Positions 53,028-62,254 are shown, counted from the first letter of the stretch. The stretch is 64,000 nucleotides of DNA from Variovorax sp. PAMC26660 (GCF_014302995.1 NZ_CP060295.1:5323501-5387500), one strand, 5' to 3'. Program-made: numbers and translations. The notes: generated by a model from the letters alone, not told the origin.

Positions 53028-53104
53028 CGGTGTGTGGCGCAGCCTGGTAGCGCACTTGCATGGGGTGCAAGGGGTCGAAGGTTCGAATCCTTTCACACCG
53101 ACCA
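53028..53104 (+). tRNA. tRNA-Pro (anticodon GGG)
   Basis: A full cloverleaf can be drawn: acceptor CGGTGTG with CACACCG, a D arm GCGC...GCGC, the anticodon stem CTTGC with GCAAG around the loop ATGGGGT (anticodon GGG), and a T arm with TTCGAAT. The CCA end is encoded at 53102-53104. The anticodon reads CCC and CCU. The gene closes the conserved thrS-pheT-ihfA region, and the sequence beyond it is mosaic, so its 3' end is a likely integration site. Confidence 0.95.
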
Positions 53105-53113
53105 GTATTGACA

Positions 53114-53143
53114 GGGGTTAGCAGCGTAGTAGTTGCTAACCCC
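53114..53143 (+). terminator. Hairpin downstream of tRNA-Pro, probable terminator
   Basis: GGGGTTAGCA pairs exactly with TGCTAACCCC around a 10-base loop. The T-rich tail is weak (TTCGTCATTT). It lies 9 bases after the tRNA. Confidence 0.65.
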
Positions 53144-53249
53144 TTCGTCATTTCTGAAGCCCATGCCCTACTGGTGCCCCAAATTGCGCACATCCATTGA
53201 TATGCATGGAGGTGCTGTGAATGAACGCACACCCCTTAACTGACCGGGA

Positions 53250-53740
53250 GATACTGAAAGTGGGCGGAAGAAGCGGGCCGCCCTAATGAAAAGCGGGCCT
53301 GCTGGGGGCTTCTGAGCTCCAGCGTCGTAGCTCTGGATGATGTCGCGGTTGCGGTGAGCCTTCAATGCCGCCTCGCATTTCGCAACATGCACACTGACGC
53401 GGCCGACGAGTTGGACGGCCACTGCGCGTCCGACGCATTCGACCAGCACAGCCCAAGTGCGCGAGGCGCCGTTGACCACCTCGGGAATTTTGATCTCGTC
53501 ACCGCCGAACATCTTGAGCAGGTCGACGGTGGCGTCGATGCCAATCACGTCGACCAACGTCCGTGCGGTTTTCGGCAAGGCGTCGACGTATTCGACCTGG
53601 CGCGGTGGCACCGTGTCGTCGAGCAGGCTGAACTGACCGCCACAGCCAGCCTGCTGCCCCATCCCTACGCTGTTGGGTGCCAAGGGCCGCAATGATCTTG
53701 TGCGACTGGTCGTGGTTGCACTATTCGCAGAAGTCGGGCG
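53250..53740 (-). pseudogene. Remnant of a Mor-type phage transcription activator gene
   Basis: On the minus strand the reading frame contains PKTARTLVDVIGIDATVDLLKMFGGDEIKIPEVVNG and then AVQLVGRVSVHVAKCEAALKAHRNRDIIQSYDAG. This looks like the central part of the Mor/middle-operon activators of Mu-like phages. The frame before residue ~30 is shifted: Cys/His-containing sequence continues in another frame (MFGDQAPDFCE), and the C-terminal end runs into unrelated sequence. It therefore appears broken and probably non-functional, a trace of a Mu-like prophage or phage-derived island. Exact borders are approximate. Confidence 0.5.
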
Positions 53741-53829
53741 CCTGGTCGCCAAACATGTGTTTCGCGGTGCCGTCCGCTTAGGTGTCGGACTTGCGGTCCA
53801 GGCTGATGCGCCCGGATCCGGCGGATGAG

Positions 53830-53958
53830 TTGGAGCTTGTCTGCGGCAGGCACCGGGCGCTTGGCCTCAACTTCGAACTCGGCAAAAGTGACTGGGCCTC
53901 TTGGGTTCAGGCCCTGGGCACTATCGCAGCGATCGCTGGCGCGTGGCTGATTTGTTAG
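53830..53958 (+). pseudogene. Fragment with a single membrane segment
   Basis: The frame reads LELVCGRHRALGLNFELGKS and then DWASWVQALGTIAAIAGAWL. The ending resembles short membrane-anchored proteins found on phage or plasmid islands. A start codon and ribosome binding site are not convincing. It is probably a truncated remnant. Confidence 0.3.
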
Positions 53959-53994
53959 TGCCGACGCAATCTTGACCAGCTAAACCGCAAAAGG

Positions 53995-55293
53995 TCAAAC
54001 AGCATTGGGGATGGGGCGCAAAAATCGCTTCAAAGGCTCGGATACTGAGAGGCTTCTGGTCATGAGGCAAAACGGAAGCACCCACAGCCTCAAGGTGTGG
54101 GCTTTGGGAAAGTCGAAGACAGGCAGCGGTTGGAGAAACGCATCTGTCTTTGGGTAGATCAATACAACGTCGCCATCGCCATCAAGATAGTGATGGCCAT
54201 AGGCAAAAAGCTGGTAGAAGTCGGCTTGGCTGAGTTGATATTTCTCCCGACTACCGTTCTTCGCCGAATCCAGGAGCTTCCACTTCGTATCGAGGACCAG
54301 ATGCGTTTTCGCGTCATCATTGATCAATAAGTCGGGCTTCATGCGAAACCAACGCTGCTTCTGGTGGGAGACCAGATGCAGGTTGCTCGCTTGTCCCTTC
54401 AGTGCGAGGCCATCTTGGAGCTGGCGCTCCAAATACTTCCTCACATACGCCTCGAAAAGGGCCTCCATTGGGAATAGCAGCGACTGCGCATGATGTTTGC
54501 CGAATGACGAGAGAGGGCTCCGGCCTTGCAAAATAAGCCGGGCCCAGTCCAAAGCGTGTTCGTAGTGGCTTGTGGCTCTGTCTAGCCTGACGCGCTGTAG
54601 ATCGGAGAGAGGATCTGCAGGCAACTGCACTTCGGCAAAGGCAAAATCAAGCTCGCGTGCGAGGCGTTGGTTCTCGTGAGAGCGGCATATGCCAAGTACC
54701 CTATGCAGCGCTGCACGGACCACACGATTTTCTGGCCGGTCGGGTGAGAACTCATCGTACTCGGAGTAGAAACGATCCCGCCGGATTAGATTTTGCGAGA
54801 TCTGTCGTGCAACCAGGAGCTTGCCGCGCAACGAAAAAAGATTGCCTTCACGCGTGACATAGTCACTGCGCATCCCGCGCTTTACCAGATGGCTGACAGC
54901 CTGAAGGAACTGCTGGATAAAGAACTCCAGCAGCGGCATGCGGCCAGTGAGTAGATCGGCGTTGACTGGTTTGATGTGCCGGAAGCCCCACAAGCATTTA
55001 AGCATCTCGACGAACAACGCCCGTGACTCGCCCGCGGATGTATGGCGGCCAGTTTTGGGCAGCACCTCGATCTGAAAACCGCACGGCGCCTGAAGCACAC
55101 CGACGTAGCTCGTGACTTGAATCGCTGGTCGTCCGCCGACGCTGCTTGGTTTCAGCCAAGGCGCCGTTTCGTTGCTGGTTCCCCTGGACATCGTCTCCAG
55201 CCAACTGAAAACGCGAGATGGCACCGCAGGCTCTCGAGCCTCTGCGTTCAGCTCAACGATCCTGTCGAACTCGAAGATCGTCAGTGTGTTCAT
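53995..55293 (-). CDS. mcrC: McrC family protein, nuclease subunit of a type IV restriction system
   Basis: The 432-residue protein is the nuclease partner of McrB. An N-terminal beta-rich part (residues ~1-110, RPAIQVTSYVGVLQAPCGFQIEVLPKTG) precedes a PD-(D/E)xK nuclease fold. Its catalytic core is visible as FRMKPDLLI (Asp) and LVLDTKWKLL (Asp-x-Lys) at about residues 318-335, with the QLSQADFYQLFAYGHHY helix after it. It cuts DNA when McrB has bound modified cytosine sites. The ATG overlaps the mcrB stop codon by 4 bases (ATGA). It appears intact. Confidence 0.93.
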   Translation of the reverse strand: MNTLTIFEFDRIVELNAEAREPAVPSRVFSWLETMSRGTSNETAPWLKPSSVGGRPAIQVTSYVGVLQAPCGFQIEVLPKTGRHTSAGESRALFVEMLKCLWGFRHIKPVNADLLTGRMPLLEFFIQQFLQAVSHLVKRGMRSDYVTREGNLFSLRGKLLVARQISQNLIRRDRFYSEYDEFSPDRPENRVVRAALHRVLGICRSHENQRLARELDFAFAEVQLPADPLSDLQRVRLDRATSHYEHALDWARLILQGRSPLSSFGKHHAQSLLFPMEALFEAYVRKYLERQLQDGLALKGQASNLHLVSHQKQRWFRMKPDLLINDDAKTHLVLDTKWKLLDSAKNGSREKYQLSQADFYQLFAYGHHYLDGDGDVVLIYPKTDAFLQPLPVFDFPKAHTLRLWVLPFCLMTRSLSVSEPLKRFLRPIPNAV

Positions 55294-57317
55294 TCGTTCG
55301 TGGTGGCCGCCGCACGTTTGGCGGCATAGATCCCGACATAGGCTTCCGGATGATCGAGGGCGTCCGGATTCAACTGGAATCGCGGACGGGTCGCGTACTG
55401 TTCCAGGTCGTGTTCACGCCCGAACAGCTGGAGCAAGTCTGTTTCCTGACTAACCTCGTGAACAAACTGTAGATGCCGTTCTGCCTTGGATTTCTGGTTA
55501 TCGCCCAGCACCAGGCGGATCTTCTGCCAGTCCTCAAAGAAGTATTCTTCAAGGAGCGGAATGATCCGGTTCTTGAATACGGCCTTGAGGGCATAAAAAC
55601 GCTGTTCTACGGGCGAGTCGGCGAGCGCGGTGAAATAGGCATGCCCGACCGTATGCTCGCGGTCGTAGAGCGCTTCGATGCGCCTGTTGAGCATGATCAG
55701 CATCTGCTCGATGCTGATATCGGTCCCCTTGTGGGCAACAAGCACGTCAGCAAGGACCCTGGGATTGGGCATCGATTCGATGAACTCAAAGCGCCTGCGC
55801 AGTGCTGTGTCCATGAGCGCTAATGACCGGTCTGCAGTATTCATCGTGCCGATCACATCCACGTTCGAGGGCACGCTAAAAATGGTCCCGGAGTAGGGCA
55901 GCATCACTTGCGCAGCGTGAAGGGCGCCTTCACGCTTATCCACTTCGAGCAGTGTGATCAGCTCGCCAAAGATCTTGCTGATATTTCCCCGGTTGATCTC
56001 GTCGATAACGATCGCGAATCGCTCTGAGGGCCTGGTGCGGGCCAGCTCACACAATCTCAGGAAGGCGCCACGTTTGATCTCATAGCGTATTTCGCCGGTC
56101 GCCGGGCTTGGTGACTCTGCATCCGCAGCCGGAGCGGCGTCGTCAGACACGGAAATGACCGGGCGCAACCCTTCGACGAATTCTTCGTACCCGTACGACT
56201 GGTGAAAGGTGACAAACGTGTATCGCTTCTGAATGTCCCCATCGGTGTACTCAGAAGCGAGAAGAGCCTGCAGCTGGAATGTCTTCCCGGTGCCAGGGGG
56301 GCCGTAATAGATAATATTTCTAGGTGGGCCCATGACGCTTACATCGCCCTCGACATCCTCGTCTCCTTCGATCACATAGTCATCAGGCCAGTAACCTTCG
56401 CGATCTGTGCTTGGTATCAATCTCGCGGGCCAGGGCTCGGCATCTTTGTCAGATTCTTCCAATAGTTGGACTATTTCGTGGCTCAGTGGCGTTGGCTCCA
56501 GCACATCCAAGCCAGCGAACGCGTCCCATCTTGCACGAATACCTGTCTGTTGCAGAAACAGCGAGCCGAGCGGCGAACCTTTGGCAGCATTCTTCTCCCT
56601 GCGTCCGAAACGCAATTGGCTGTTCGTTGTTTTCGTGAACCACCAATCCAAGCCAAGTTCATTGACAGCCTGCGCTACTCGTATGAACAGCGCTGTAGTT
56701 GCTGCTGGCCACAGCGGCTGCCGTTCTACGAAGTCAGGATGACTTTGGAAGTGTCGAAGTAGCGAGTTTGTCTCGTCGACTGCGGAGAGTTTCAGCTTCT
56801 CAGCAAGAGCTTCGTAGCTAAGAGAAAAGCCTTTGACGGCTTCCGCACTCCAGGCAACCAGTTTGTCAAAATCGAGCGAAAGCCCCTCAGCAATAGGCTT
56901 AATCGCGACGATGCGTGATGAATGGAACGGGCCGCGAATGTCCTCGTATGCCTTCCTCACGCTGCGGTCTTTGATCTTGCTGTCAACGACATCGATCTTG
57001 ACGACAAATCCACCTTCTGCCTCGATCCCTACTGTGTACGCCAACCCGAGGGGCGCATTGCCTGAGGGATAAATTCTTCCCCAGTTGTAATGAAGGAACT
57101 GACCTTTCCACTGATCGGTGGGTTTACGCACCGTCTTGCACCATCCATTGGGAAACAACTGCTTCTGCAGCGCTACTGCCCACCTTTTCGTGACGTCGTA
57201 AGCTTGGCACAACTCAGCATATGCCAACTGATGGGCGGCGTCCGCGTTGTCGTATTCCGTCCCGCGCCACCGCTCGAGGAGTTCGAAGTGCTCGTTTCTG
57301 AAATATGGAGTTGGCAT
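55290..57317 (-). CDS. mcrB: McrB-type AAA+ GTPase of a type IV restriction system
   Basis: This 675-residue motor and recognition subunit has an N-terminal half (residues ~1-320) that would hold the modified-DNA recognition domain; it contains FLHYNWGRIYPSGNAPLGLAY, resembling MrcB-type N-terminal domains, and differs from the E. coli McrB DNA-binding domain as far as I can recall. The AAA+ core follows with Walker A YYGPPGTGKTFQL (~338), Walker B FAIVIDEINRGNISKIFGE (~436) and sensor VIGTMNTADRSLALMD. NTADRS is the GTPase-linked McrB signature. ATG 57317 was preferred over 57353. mcrC is coupled downstream. Confidence 0.9.
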   Translation of the reverse strand: MPTPYFRNEHFELLERWRGTEYDNADAAHQLAYAELCQAYDVTKRWAVALQKQLFPNGWCKTVRKPTDQWKGQFLHYNWGRIYPSGNAPLGLAYTVGIEAEGGFVVKIDVVDSKIKDRSVRKAYEDIRGPFHSSRIVAIKPIAEGLSLDFDKLVAWSAEAVKGFSLSYEALAEKLKLSAVDETNSLLRHFQSHPDFVERQPLWPAATTALFIRVAQAVNELGLDWWFTKTTNSQLRFGRREKNAAKGSPLGSLFLQQTGIRARWDAFAGLDVLEPTPLSHEIVQLLEESDKDAEPWPARLIPSTDREGYWPDDYVIEGDEDVEGDVSVMGPPRNIIYYGPPGTGKTFQLQALLASEYTDGDIQKRYTFVTFHQSYGYEEFVEGLRPVISVSDDAAPAADAESPSPATGEIRYEIKRGAFLRLCELARTRPSERFAIVIDEINRGNISKIFGELITLLEVDKREGALHAAQVMLPYSGTIFSVPSNVDVIGTMNTADRSLALMDTALRRRFEFIESMPNPRVLADVLVAHKGTDISIEQMLIMLNRRIEALYDREHTVGHAYFTALADSPVEQRFYALKAVFKNRIIPLLEEYFFEDWQKIRLVLGDNQKSKAERHLQFVHEVSQETDLLQLFGREHDLEQYATRPRFQLNPDALDHPEAYVGIYAAKRAAATTNE

Positions 57318-57814
57318 GCCTAGTTTTCTTCCGTCCGCTGTCTCGCCGGGCAACAGGCCCCGCGCCGATCAGGATCGTAACGATTTGTGCGAAAGCTTTC
57401 TATGGCGAGCGAAGAGTTCCCCGCGTTGCGTCTGAATCGCAACAGTCAATCTGACGTTAGCGTACTTGCCTGCGGGACGCGGCAGAAAAGCATGGCTTGG
57501 CGATTCCCAGACATGTCGAACCTGATTAAAGACCGACATGCGGCCCTGGCAAGGGCGACCGATGCAATGCCCTTTGGCTGCCATCGACGAGCTTGTACCT
57601 TGGCGGTCCGAATAGTTGAAGATCCCGGCAGCAGCGCCTTAGTAATTCGCGTATTTAGTGCTTGTGGCGCTGCGCGCAACTGCCAAGGTGATCATTGTGC
57701 TGGATGCCCGCGCGTCAAGCCGAAAGCTTTGGCTCCCTCGTTTGTCAGCCGTAAGTAAGCGTGATCCCCTGCAGGTGCTCGCAAGTAAGCGAGCGGCGAG
57801 GAGGAGGGAGTCGA
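57318..57814. other. About 500 bases between mcrB and the transposase remnant, no gene recognised
   Basis: Only short ORFs lie here, none with a good ribosome binding site or recognisable domain. The promoter of mcrB is presumably in the first part. The part near 57760 contains GTAAGTAAGC and CAAGTAAGCGA repeats of unknown meaning. Confidence 0.4.
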
Positions 57815-58195
57815 TCCTTAGGCGCTGAGCTCGCCAACACGATGCAGGATGCAACCATCGAGACGGTGGCCGACACTAACGACCGGCCCGTCGTTCACTC
57901 TGACCGTGGCGCTCACTATCGCTCGCCCGGCTGGCTATCGAGGATCGGTGAGGCGAAGCTCATTCGCTCGATGTCCCGCAAGGGATGCTCGCCTGATAAT
58001 GCGGCGTGCGAACGCTTCTTTAGCCGGTTGAAAACCGAGCTGTTCTAACCTCGCAACTGGCAATCCACAACCATCGAGCAGTTCATGCAAGCCGTGGACC
58101 CCTACATCCGTTGGTACAACGAACAGCGGATCAAGATTTCTCTGGGCTCTCTCAGTCCCATCGAATACCGAGAGAGTCTTGGGCTTACGGCATAA
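57815..58195 (+). pseudogene. Truncated IS3-family transposase (OrfB C-terminal part)
   Basis: The frame reads AELANTMQDATIETVADTND, then RPVVHSDRGAHYRSPGWLSRI and CERFFSRLKTELF, then a stop codon (58046-58048). It continues in the same frame as PRNWQSTTIEQFMQAVDPYIRWYNEQRIKISLGSLSPIEY to a second stop at 58195. The DDE residues Asp (HSDRG) and Glu (FFSRLKTE) are visible, as is the IS3-type ending. The N-terminal half and OrfA are missing, and the frame carries an internal nonsense codon, so the element is dead. The right end of the element must lie before 58235. Confidence 0.88.
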
Positions 58196-58234
58196 AACCA
58201 GTCCAAGTTTTTATCCGCATCCCCTCGCGTCGGT

Positions 58235-59299
58235 TCAGTCCAACTTGGCAGACCAATCAGGCATCGATACGCCGTGCGCGCTGTAGAACGCCTCCAGACG
58301 GTTGCGGGTAGCCTCACCCTTGCGTAGGCCCGCCCAATCGGCCGCGTTCCCCCCGAAGAAGCGACCGGAGAGGTCGACGACTTGCTGTTGATGAATGACC
58401 GGCCTGGCCTCGAGTCCATCGAATAGACTCACGAAATCGGCCAGGTATTCGTTAATGCCCCCTTCCGTCAAGGTCATCTCCCAATCCGTTCCATACATGA
58501 ACCGAGCGGCCAACGGAGCGCGGCCTGGAGGCAACGGGTCTTCGTAGAGTTGGCGAAGATTCTTCAGCAGTTCCGGCTGTTTCTTGAGGACTTCAACGAA
58601 GTATCCAGCGTCGGCAAACGCGTTCGCCCCAGCCGCTGTCCTGTCCTGGGCCATGAGTGCCGTAAAGCCCCGAGCTCGTTCCAAGCCATCCTCGACAAGT
58701 GATGTATCACCAAAGTGACCGAAGCTAACCCTCAGCCTGGGGAAGGCGGAGAGCGCTTGAGCCCAGTACTTGGAGCCGGCCAACGCCTCGAACTCGTCGA
58801 TCACACCGTTGGACACGTTGGTGTGAGCCATCACCGGGACTTCATGCTGCTCACACCACCGGAGCATCATTGCCATGGCGTCATCCAGCTTCTGCCCAAG
58901 GTCCGGGCTTGCAGTCCAGCTCGGAAGCCAAGACCGTTTCCAAAAAGGACTGCCATCCTTCGTCTTCAAATCCTTGTTTCCAAAAGCCGCAAATCCCATT
59001 GGTGGATACAGCTTTACCCCCACACACCCTTTGGTCTGGATAGCGTCGGTGACGAGGGAAAAGGAGTCGCTGGAAGTCTTTCCGAGTTCGAACGCGACTT
59101 GGCGCAGTGGGTCGAACGGCACAAAGGCATGCACCCGGCCGCCAGTCACGATAGTAATCTGGCGCATCACTTCGACCTGTACAGCCAGAGGCATCCTCGT
59201 CTGGCTACCTTTCGCCAGCCAGAAATCGTAGTCGACCATGCTCGGAAGCATCAAGTCAACCACCCGGCTAACTGCCTGCCTGCGGTGTGCGAACCGCAA
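58235..59299 (-). pseudogene. Amidohydrolase-family protein lacking its N-terminal metal-binding part
   Basis: The frame gives 354 residues. It resembles TIM-barrel metal-dependent hydrolases of the amidohydrolase 2 type: VDLMLPSMVDYDFWLA, CVGVKLYPPMGFAAFG, VPVMAHTNVSNGV, RVSFGHFGDTS and RFMYGTDWEMTLTEGG, where the last His and Asp ligands are visible. The usual N-terminal His-x-His strand is absent because the first residues (MRFAHRRQ) come from the junction with the neighbouring gene. It overlaps the aminotransferase frame by 32 bases. I read this as the remains of a deletion that removed both gene ends, so activity is doubtful. Confidence 0.6.
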
Positions 59300-60176
59300 C
59301 TCCTTCGATGCCGCGGAACACCGCCAGCAGTTCGTCCCGAATGGCCTGATGCTTGTTGATGCGGTCTGCTAGCCATCCCGCCGGCTCGGAGAACCAAGTC
59401 CGCATGACCGCTTGGCAGTAGCCGGGAGCGCGCAACGAAACGATGGCTTGGAGCTTCTCCATGCGCTGGACGATGCGCGCGCTTCCAAATGCCACACCCA
59501 GGCGATAACCACTCAACGATTCCGTTTTGGACGGGCCCATGATGGTTACGACGTTAGCTTCGTCCGCTAAGGTGCTGCGCAGGTGAACGTACGACTGGCC
59601 CTCATAGAGCAACCGGGAGTAGAGCTGATCGACGATGATTGTTGCGCCGAATCTATCCGCAAGCTGCGCGATTTGTCCGATTTCGCTTCGTGAATAGACA
59701 GCACCCGTTGGGTTGTTCGGGTTCGAGAAAAGGAAGACCTTCGCGTCTTTCTTGAACGCCGATTCCAGCTCATTCAAGTCCAGCCCTGCATTAGCTGAAC
59801 CATTCAGATAGTCAAGCTTCACGGGGATCATTTCCGCTCCCATGAACTCGACCAACTTGCGATTGGCAAAGTAGTCGGGCTGAACGATCGCGACCTTGTC
59901 GCCAGCTGTCACCGTGCTCGCGATAGCGAGGAACAGAGCGCTTTGCGTGCCCGGGGTGATGATGAGTTCTTCAGCGGCTGAGACAGATTTGCCGGAGAAA
60001 TCTGCCAAGTTGAGCGCGAGCTTTTCTCGGATCGAGGCATCACCTCGGTATTCCGTATAGGCCTGCCCTCCACCACGATGAACGCCCTGAACAAACGCTT
60101 CGAGCGATCCGGGTGCGGGCTCGAATGCAGTTGCATTCACGTCGCCATGGGAGAAATCGACCGGGGTTCCGGGCAA
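59268..60176 (-). pseudogene. PLP-dependent aminotransferase truncated at its C-terminus
   Basis: The frame gives 302 residues of a fold-type I aminotransferase: IITPGTQSALFLAIASTV, FLFSNPNNPTGAVYSRSE, ATIIVDQLYSRLLY, and IMGPSKTESLSGYRLGVAFG with the Schiff-base Lys. Full-length relatives are near 390 residues, but this frame stops directly after VAVRTPQAGS, where the C-terminal domain should continue. The nominal start is the TTG at 60176; similar sequence (LKDEPFKFQGEN) continues upstream without a good start codon, so the N-terminus may be lost as well. A pseudogene is the best reading. Confidence 0.65.
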
Positions 60177-60201
60177 GTTTTCACCCTGAAACTTAAAGGG
60201 C

Positions 60202-60501
60202 TCATCCTTGAGGCTTGAGCCGCGTCGAGAGCGAGGAGTAGACGATGTTGCCGGCCATCAACGACGAGATCGCGTCGTCCGGGCGCTGCTGCCATGCCGT
60301 GGTTGCGATCGCGCGACTGGGCATCAGGTAGGTCTGCACGTCGGCCGATGCGGCGGTCTGCCCGAGGCTCACCGACACGGCGGACGCGGGCGTCACTTGC
60401 GACGCCGCAGCATCCGCGAGAGCCACCGGGCTGGTTGCGCGCCATGGGGGCGTTGCGCCGGGCGTCACCAGCGGGTTGACAGTGGTCAGGTTGACGATCA
60501 C
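60202..60501 (-). CDS. Unknown protein, 99 residues
   Basis: The frame begins at a GTG (60501) with GGAG at good spacing and reads MIVNLTTVNPLVTPG and on to SAVSVSLGQTAASADVQTYL and a final SLMAGNIVYSSLSTRLKPQG. It is rich in Ala, Ser and Thr, with no signal peptide or transmembrane part. I recognise no family. It may be a complete small gene or the 5' piece of a longer gene cut by the rearrangement that joined the aminotransferase fragment. Confidence 0.4.
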   Translation of the reverse strand: MIVNLTTVNPLVTPGATPPWRATSPVALADAAASQVTPASAVSVSLGQTAASADVQTYLMPSRAIATTAWQQRPDDAISSLMAGNIVYSSLSTRLKPQG

Positions 60502-60589
60502 TCCACACTCCAATCGAAAAGAAGGCACCCGATGTCCGGGCAATCTTCTTATCGGCGTTCGGCGTGTGTTCTGAAGGGTTGCACGACTG

Positions 60590-60721
60590 CTACGACTTGA
60601 ACGAGGGCAAGCACACGGTGATGGTGTCGCCGTCGCTGACGCCCACCACCAAGCAGTCGCGCGGCTCGGCCGCAGCGAGCAAGGGCAGGGCCAAGAGCAG
60701 GGCGGTCAGCTGTAGTTTCAC
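60590..60721 (-). pseudogene. 5' fragment of an exported thermonuclease-like gene
   Basis: From a GTG at 60721 the frame reads a signal peptide (VKLQLTALLLALPLLAAAE) and then PRDCLVVGVSDGDTITVC, after which it ends within a few residues. VSDGDTITV is the usual start of the staphylococcal-nuclease-like (SNase) domain, whose remaining ~100 residues are missing. The start is near-identical in style to full-length relatives, so a deletion or insertion cut it after the first strand. Not expected to be functional. Confidence 0.6.
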
Positions 60722-60846
60722 GCGGGCGAACAGATCAGATTGAGGATTACAAGAGGGATGCGAATTGCGCCGACGCAAGGGTCTTTGAATTTTCCCTATC
60801 TTCCACCACAGGGAGTTAAGACCGCCATTCACTGGGGAGTGCAACC

Positions 60847-61104
60847 ATGGCACCGGATTCGAGCGTAGGTAGCTATTTCTACGACGGATGGGAATTCAAG
60901 TTTCAAATCGAACGGGTTTCGAGCGAGGGCAATCTGACTGGCAGCGCCCATATCTATCGCGACGGGGCCCTTCATTGCGTCCTGACATCTTCGGGCGCTT
61001 CCAAGAGTCGAATACAACTGATTGAGGCGCTCAAATCCAGCGGGACACGGTGGGTTCGTGATCGAGGGACTCGCGAAACGCGGGCAGCCCCGGAGGCGTC
61101 CTAG
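60847..61104 (+). CDS. Small unknown protein, 85 residues
   Basis: The product is a soluble protein starting MAPDSSVGSYFYDGWEFKFQ, with a probable beta-rich N-terminal part (EFKFQIERV, GSAHIYRDG, LHCVLTSSG) and a basic C-terminus (TRWVRDRGTRETRA). GGGGAGTGCAACC precedes the ATG. I recognise no family. Small genes of this kind are common on genomic islands. Confidence 0.5.
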   Translation: MAPDSSVGSYFYDGWEFKFQIERVSSEGNLTGSAHIYRDGALHCVLTSSGASKSRIQLIEALKSSGTRWVRDRGTRETRAAPEAS

Positions 61105-61216
61105 CCACTGGTAAGCGTGACCTCGGTGCTGTCGGCGGCCACGATCACGCCCAGCTGCTGCGCCTTCAGGCCTGCCGCGGCGACAATCTGGAGCCTGCCT
61201 GACTGGAGAGAGACGG

Positions 61217-61534
61217 ATGAATAAACTTACTGCGGCACTTTTGATTCTTTGCTGCTCATCGACCATGGCCATCGAGATCCGCGGTGCAACCTCGTGCGGC
61301 GCCTGGGTAAGCAGCCGGCAAGCCAAAAATGCAGCCGCAGGATCGGATCAGGTCTGGATGGTGGCATACCTTTCCGGCCTGGCTTCCGGGCTTGGCAAGG
61401 ATGGCCTGAAGGGAACCGACAACGCCTCGATTTTCCTTTTCGTCGACGAGTACTGTCGTAAGAACTCCCTGAAGGATCTCGACGACGCCGGGAATGCAGT
61501 TTTCCGTGAGCTGCTGAAGAAGAACAACCTCTGA
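61217..61534 (+). CDS. Small exported protein, possibly of the Rap1a/Tai immunity type
   Basis: The 105-residue protein has a Sec signal (LTAALLILCCSSTMA, cleavage after MA). The mature part has two Cys residues (ATSCGAW and DEYCRKNS) that could form a disulfide, and a helical segment WMVAYLSGLASGLGKDG. The pattern of a W/Y-rich GYxxG-like helix followed by a Cys and an amphipathic tail resembles Rap1a/Tai immunity proteins, but the match is weak. GGAGAGAGACGG precedes the ATG. No effector gene is adjacent. Function remains open. Confidence 0.55.
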   Translation: MNKLTAALLILCCSSTMAIEIRGATSCGAWVSSRQAKNAAAGSDQVWMVAYLSGLASGLGKDGLKGTDNASIFLFVDEYCRKNSLKDLDDAGNAVFRELLKKNNL

Positions 61535-61647
61535 CAGTCGCGCCGGCAGCCGAGCTCGCCGGGCGCCGCTACCACTCCTTCAATGGATTGCCACTGTTCC
61601 CTCGGCAAGCGTCCGATGCGCGTACTCGCATCTCGCTTCAACGGACA

Positions 61648-61875
61648 TCAGGTAGACGCCCGCTTGCGGAGGATCTCGACCGGGCCCACGCCGCCATAGA
61701 CCACCTCGCCCGCCTTCAACGAGGTGACCGTCCACCACTCGCCCGGGGCGCCCGGCGTGACCTTGTAGTCGCCTAGGGACAGCGGCAGCTCGCTCTCTTC
61801 GGTAACTCCTCTGCCGAGCCAGGAGGGCGTGCGGAGGATCGTGGACTGCTCGGGAAAGAAATCTTCTTGGCTCAT
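61648..61875 (-). CDS. Small unknown protein
   Basis: The frame from the ATG at 61875 gives 75 residues: MSQEDFFPEQSTILRTPSWL, then a beta-rich part ending GEWWTVTSLKAGEVVYGGVGPVEILRKRAST. An upstream GTG (62097) would extend it to 149 residues, but the extra part is of different character. No ribosome binding site is strong. I recognise no domain. Confidence that it is expressed is low. Confidence 0.35.
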   Translation of the reverse strand: MSQEDFFPEQSTILRTPSWLGRGVTEESELPLSLGDYKVTPGAPGEWWTVTSLKAGEVVYGGVGPVEILRKRAST

Positions 61876-62254
61876 GCTTAGATTTTCGGTCGCGGCCACT
61901 TCAGATCGGCCGCACTTCGAAGTACGCTTCGCCGACGTCGCCCAAGTCGCGGGAGCCAGTGGATCTGGCCGCGTCGTAGGCTCTGGCACCACGCCCTTAA
62001 TTGCGGACTGCAAAGGTGTTCCCGTGAGCACCTTGCGGCGATAGACGCGCTTCGTGACTTTCACGTCTTCGGGGTGCAGCAGCTCGAGAGCAGACACGTC
62101 GAAATCAGAATCCGAAGCTGCCTTGGCGCGCTTGTCGTGGAGGGTGTGCCCCTCGACCTATGTTGGTCACAGTCCAAGCGAGAGCACTTCGAGGCCTGTT
62201 TTCATGGGATATGCTGCAAGGCACAACGCAATTTCTTGAGCCTGGAGTGTATCG

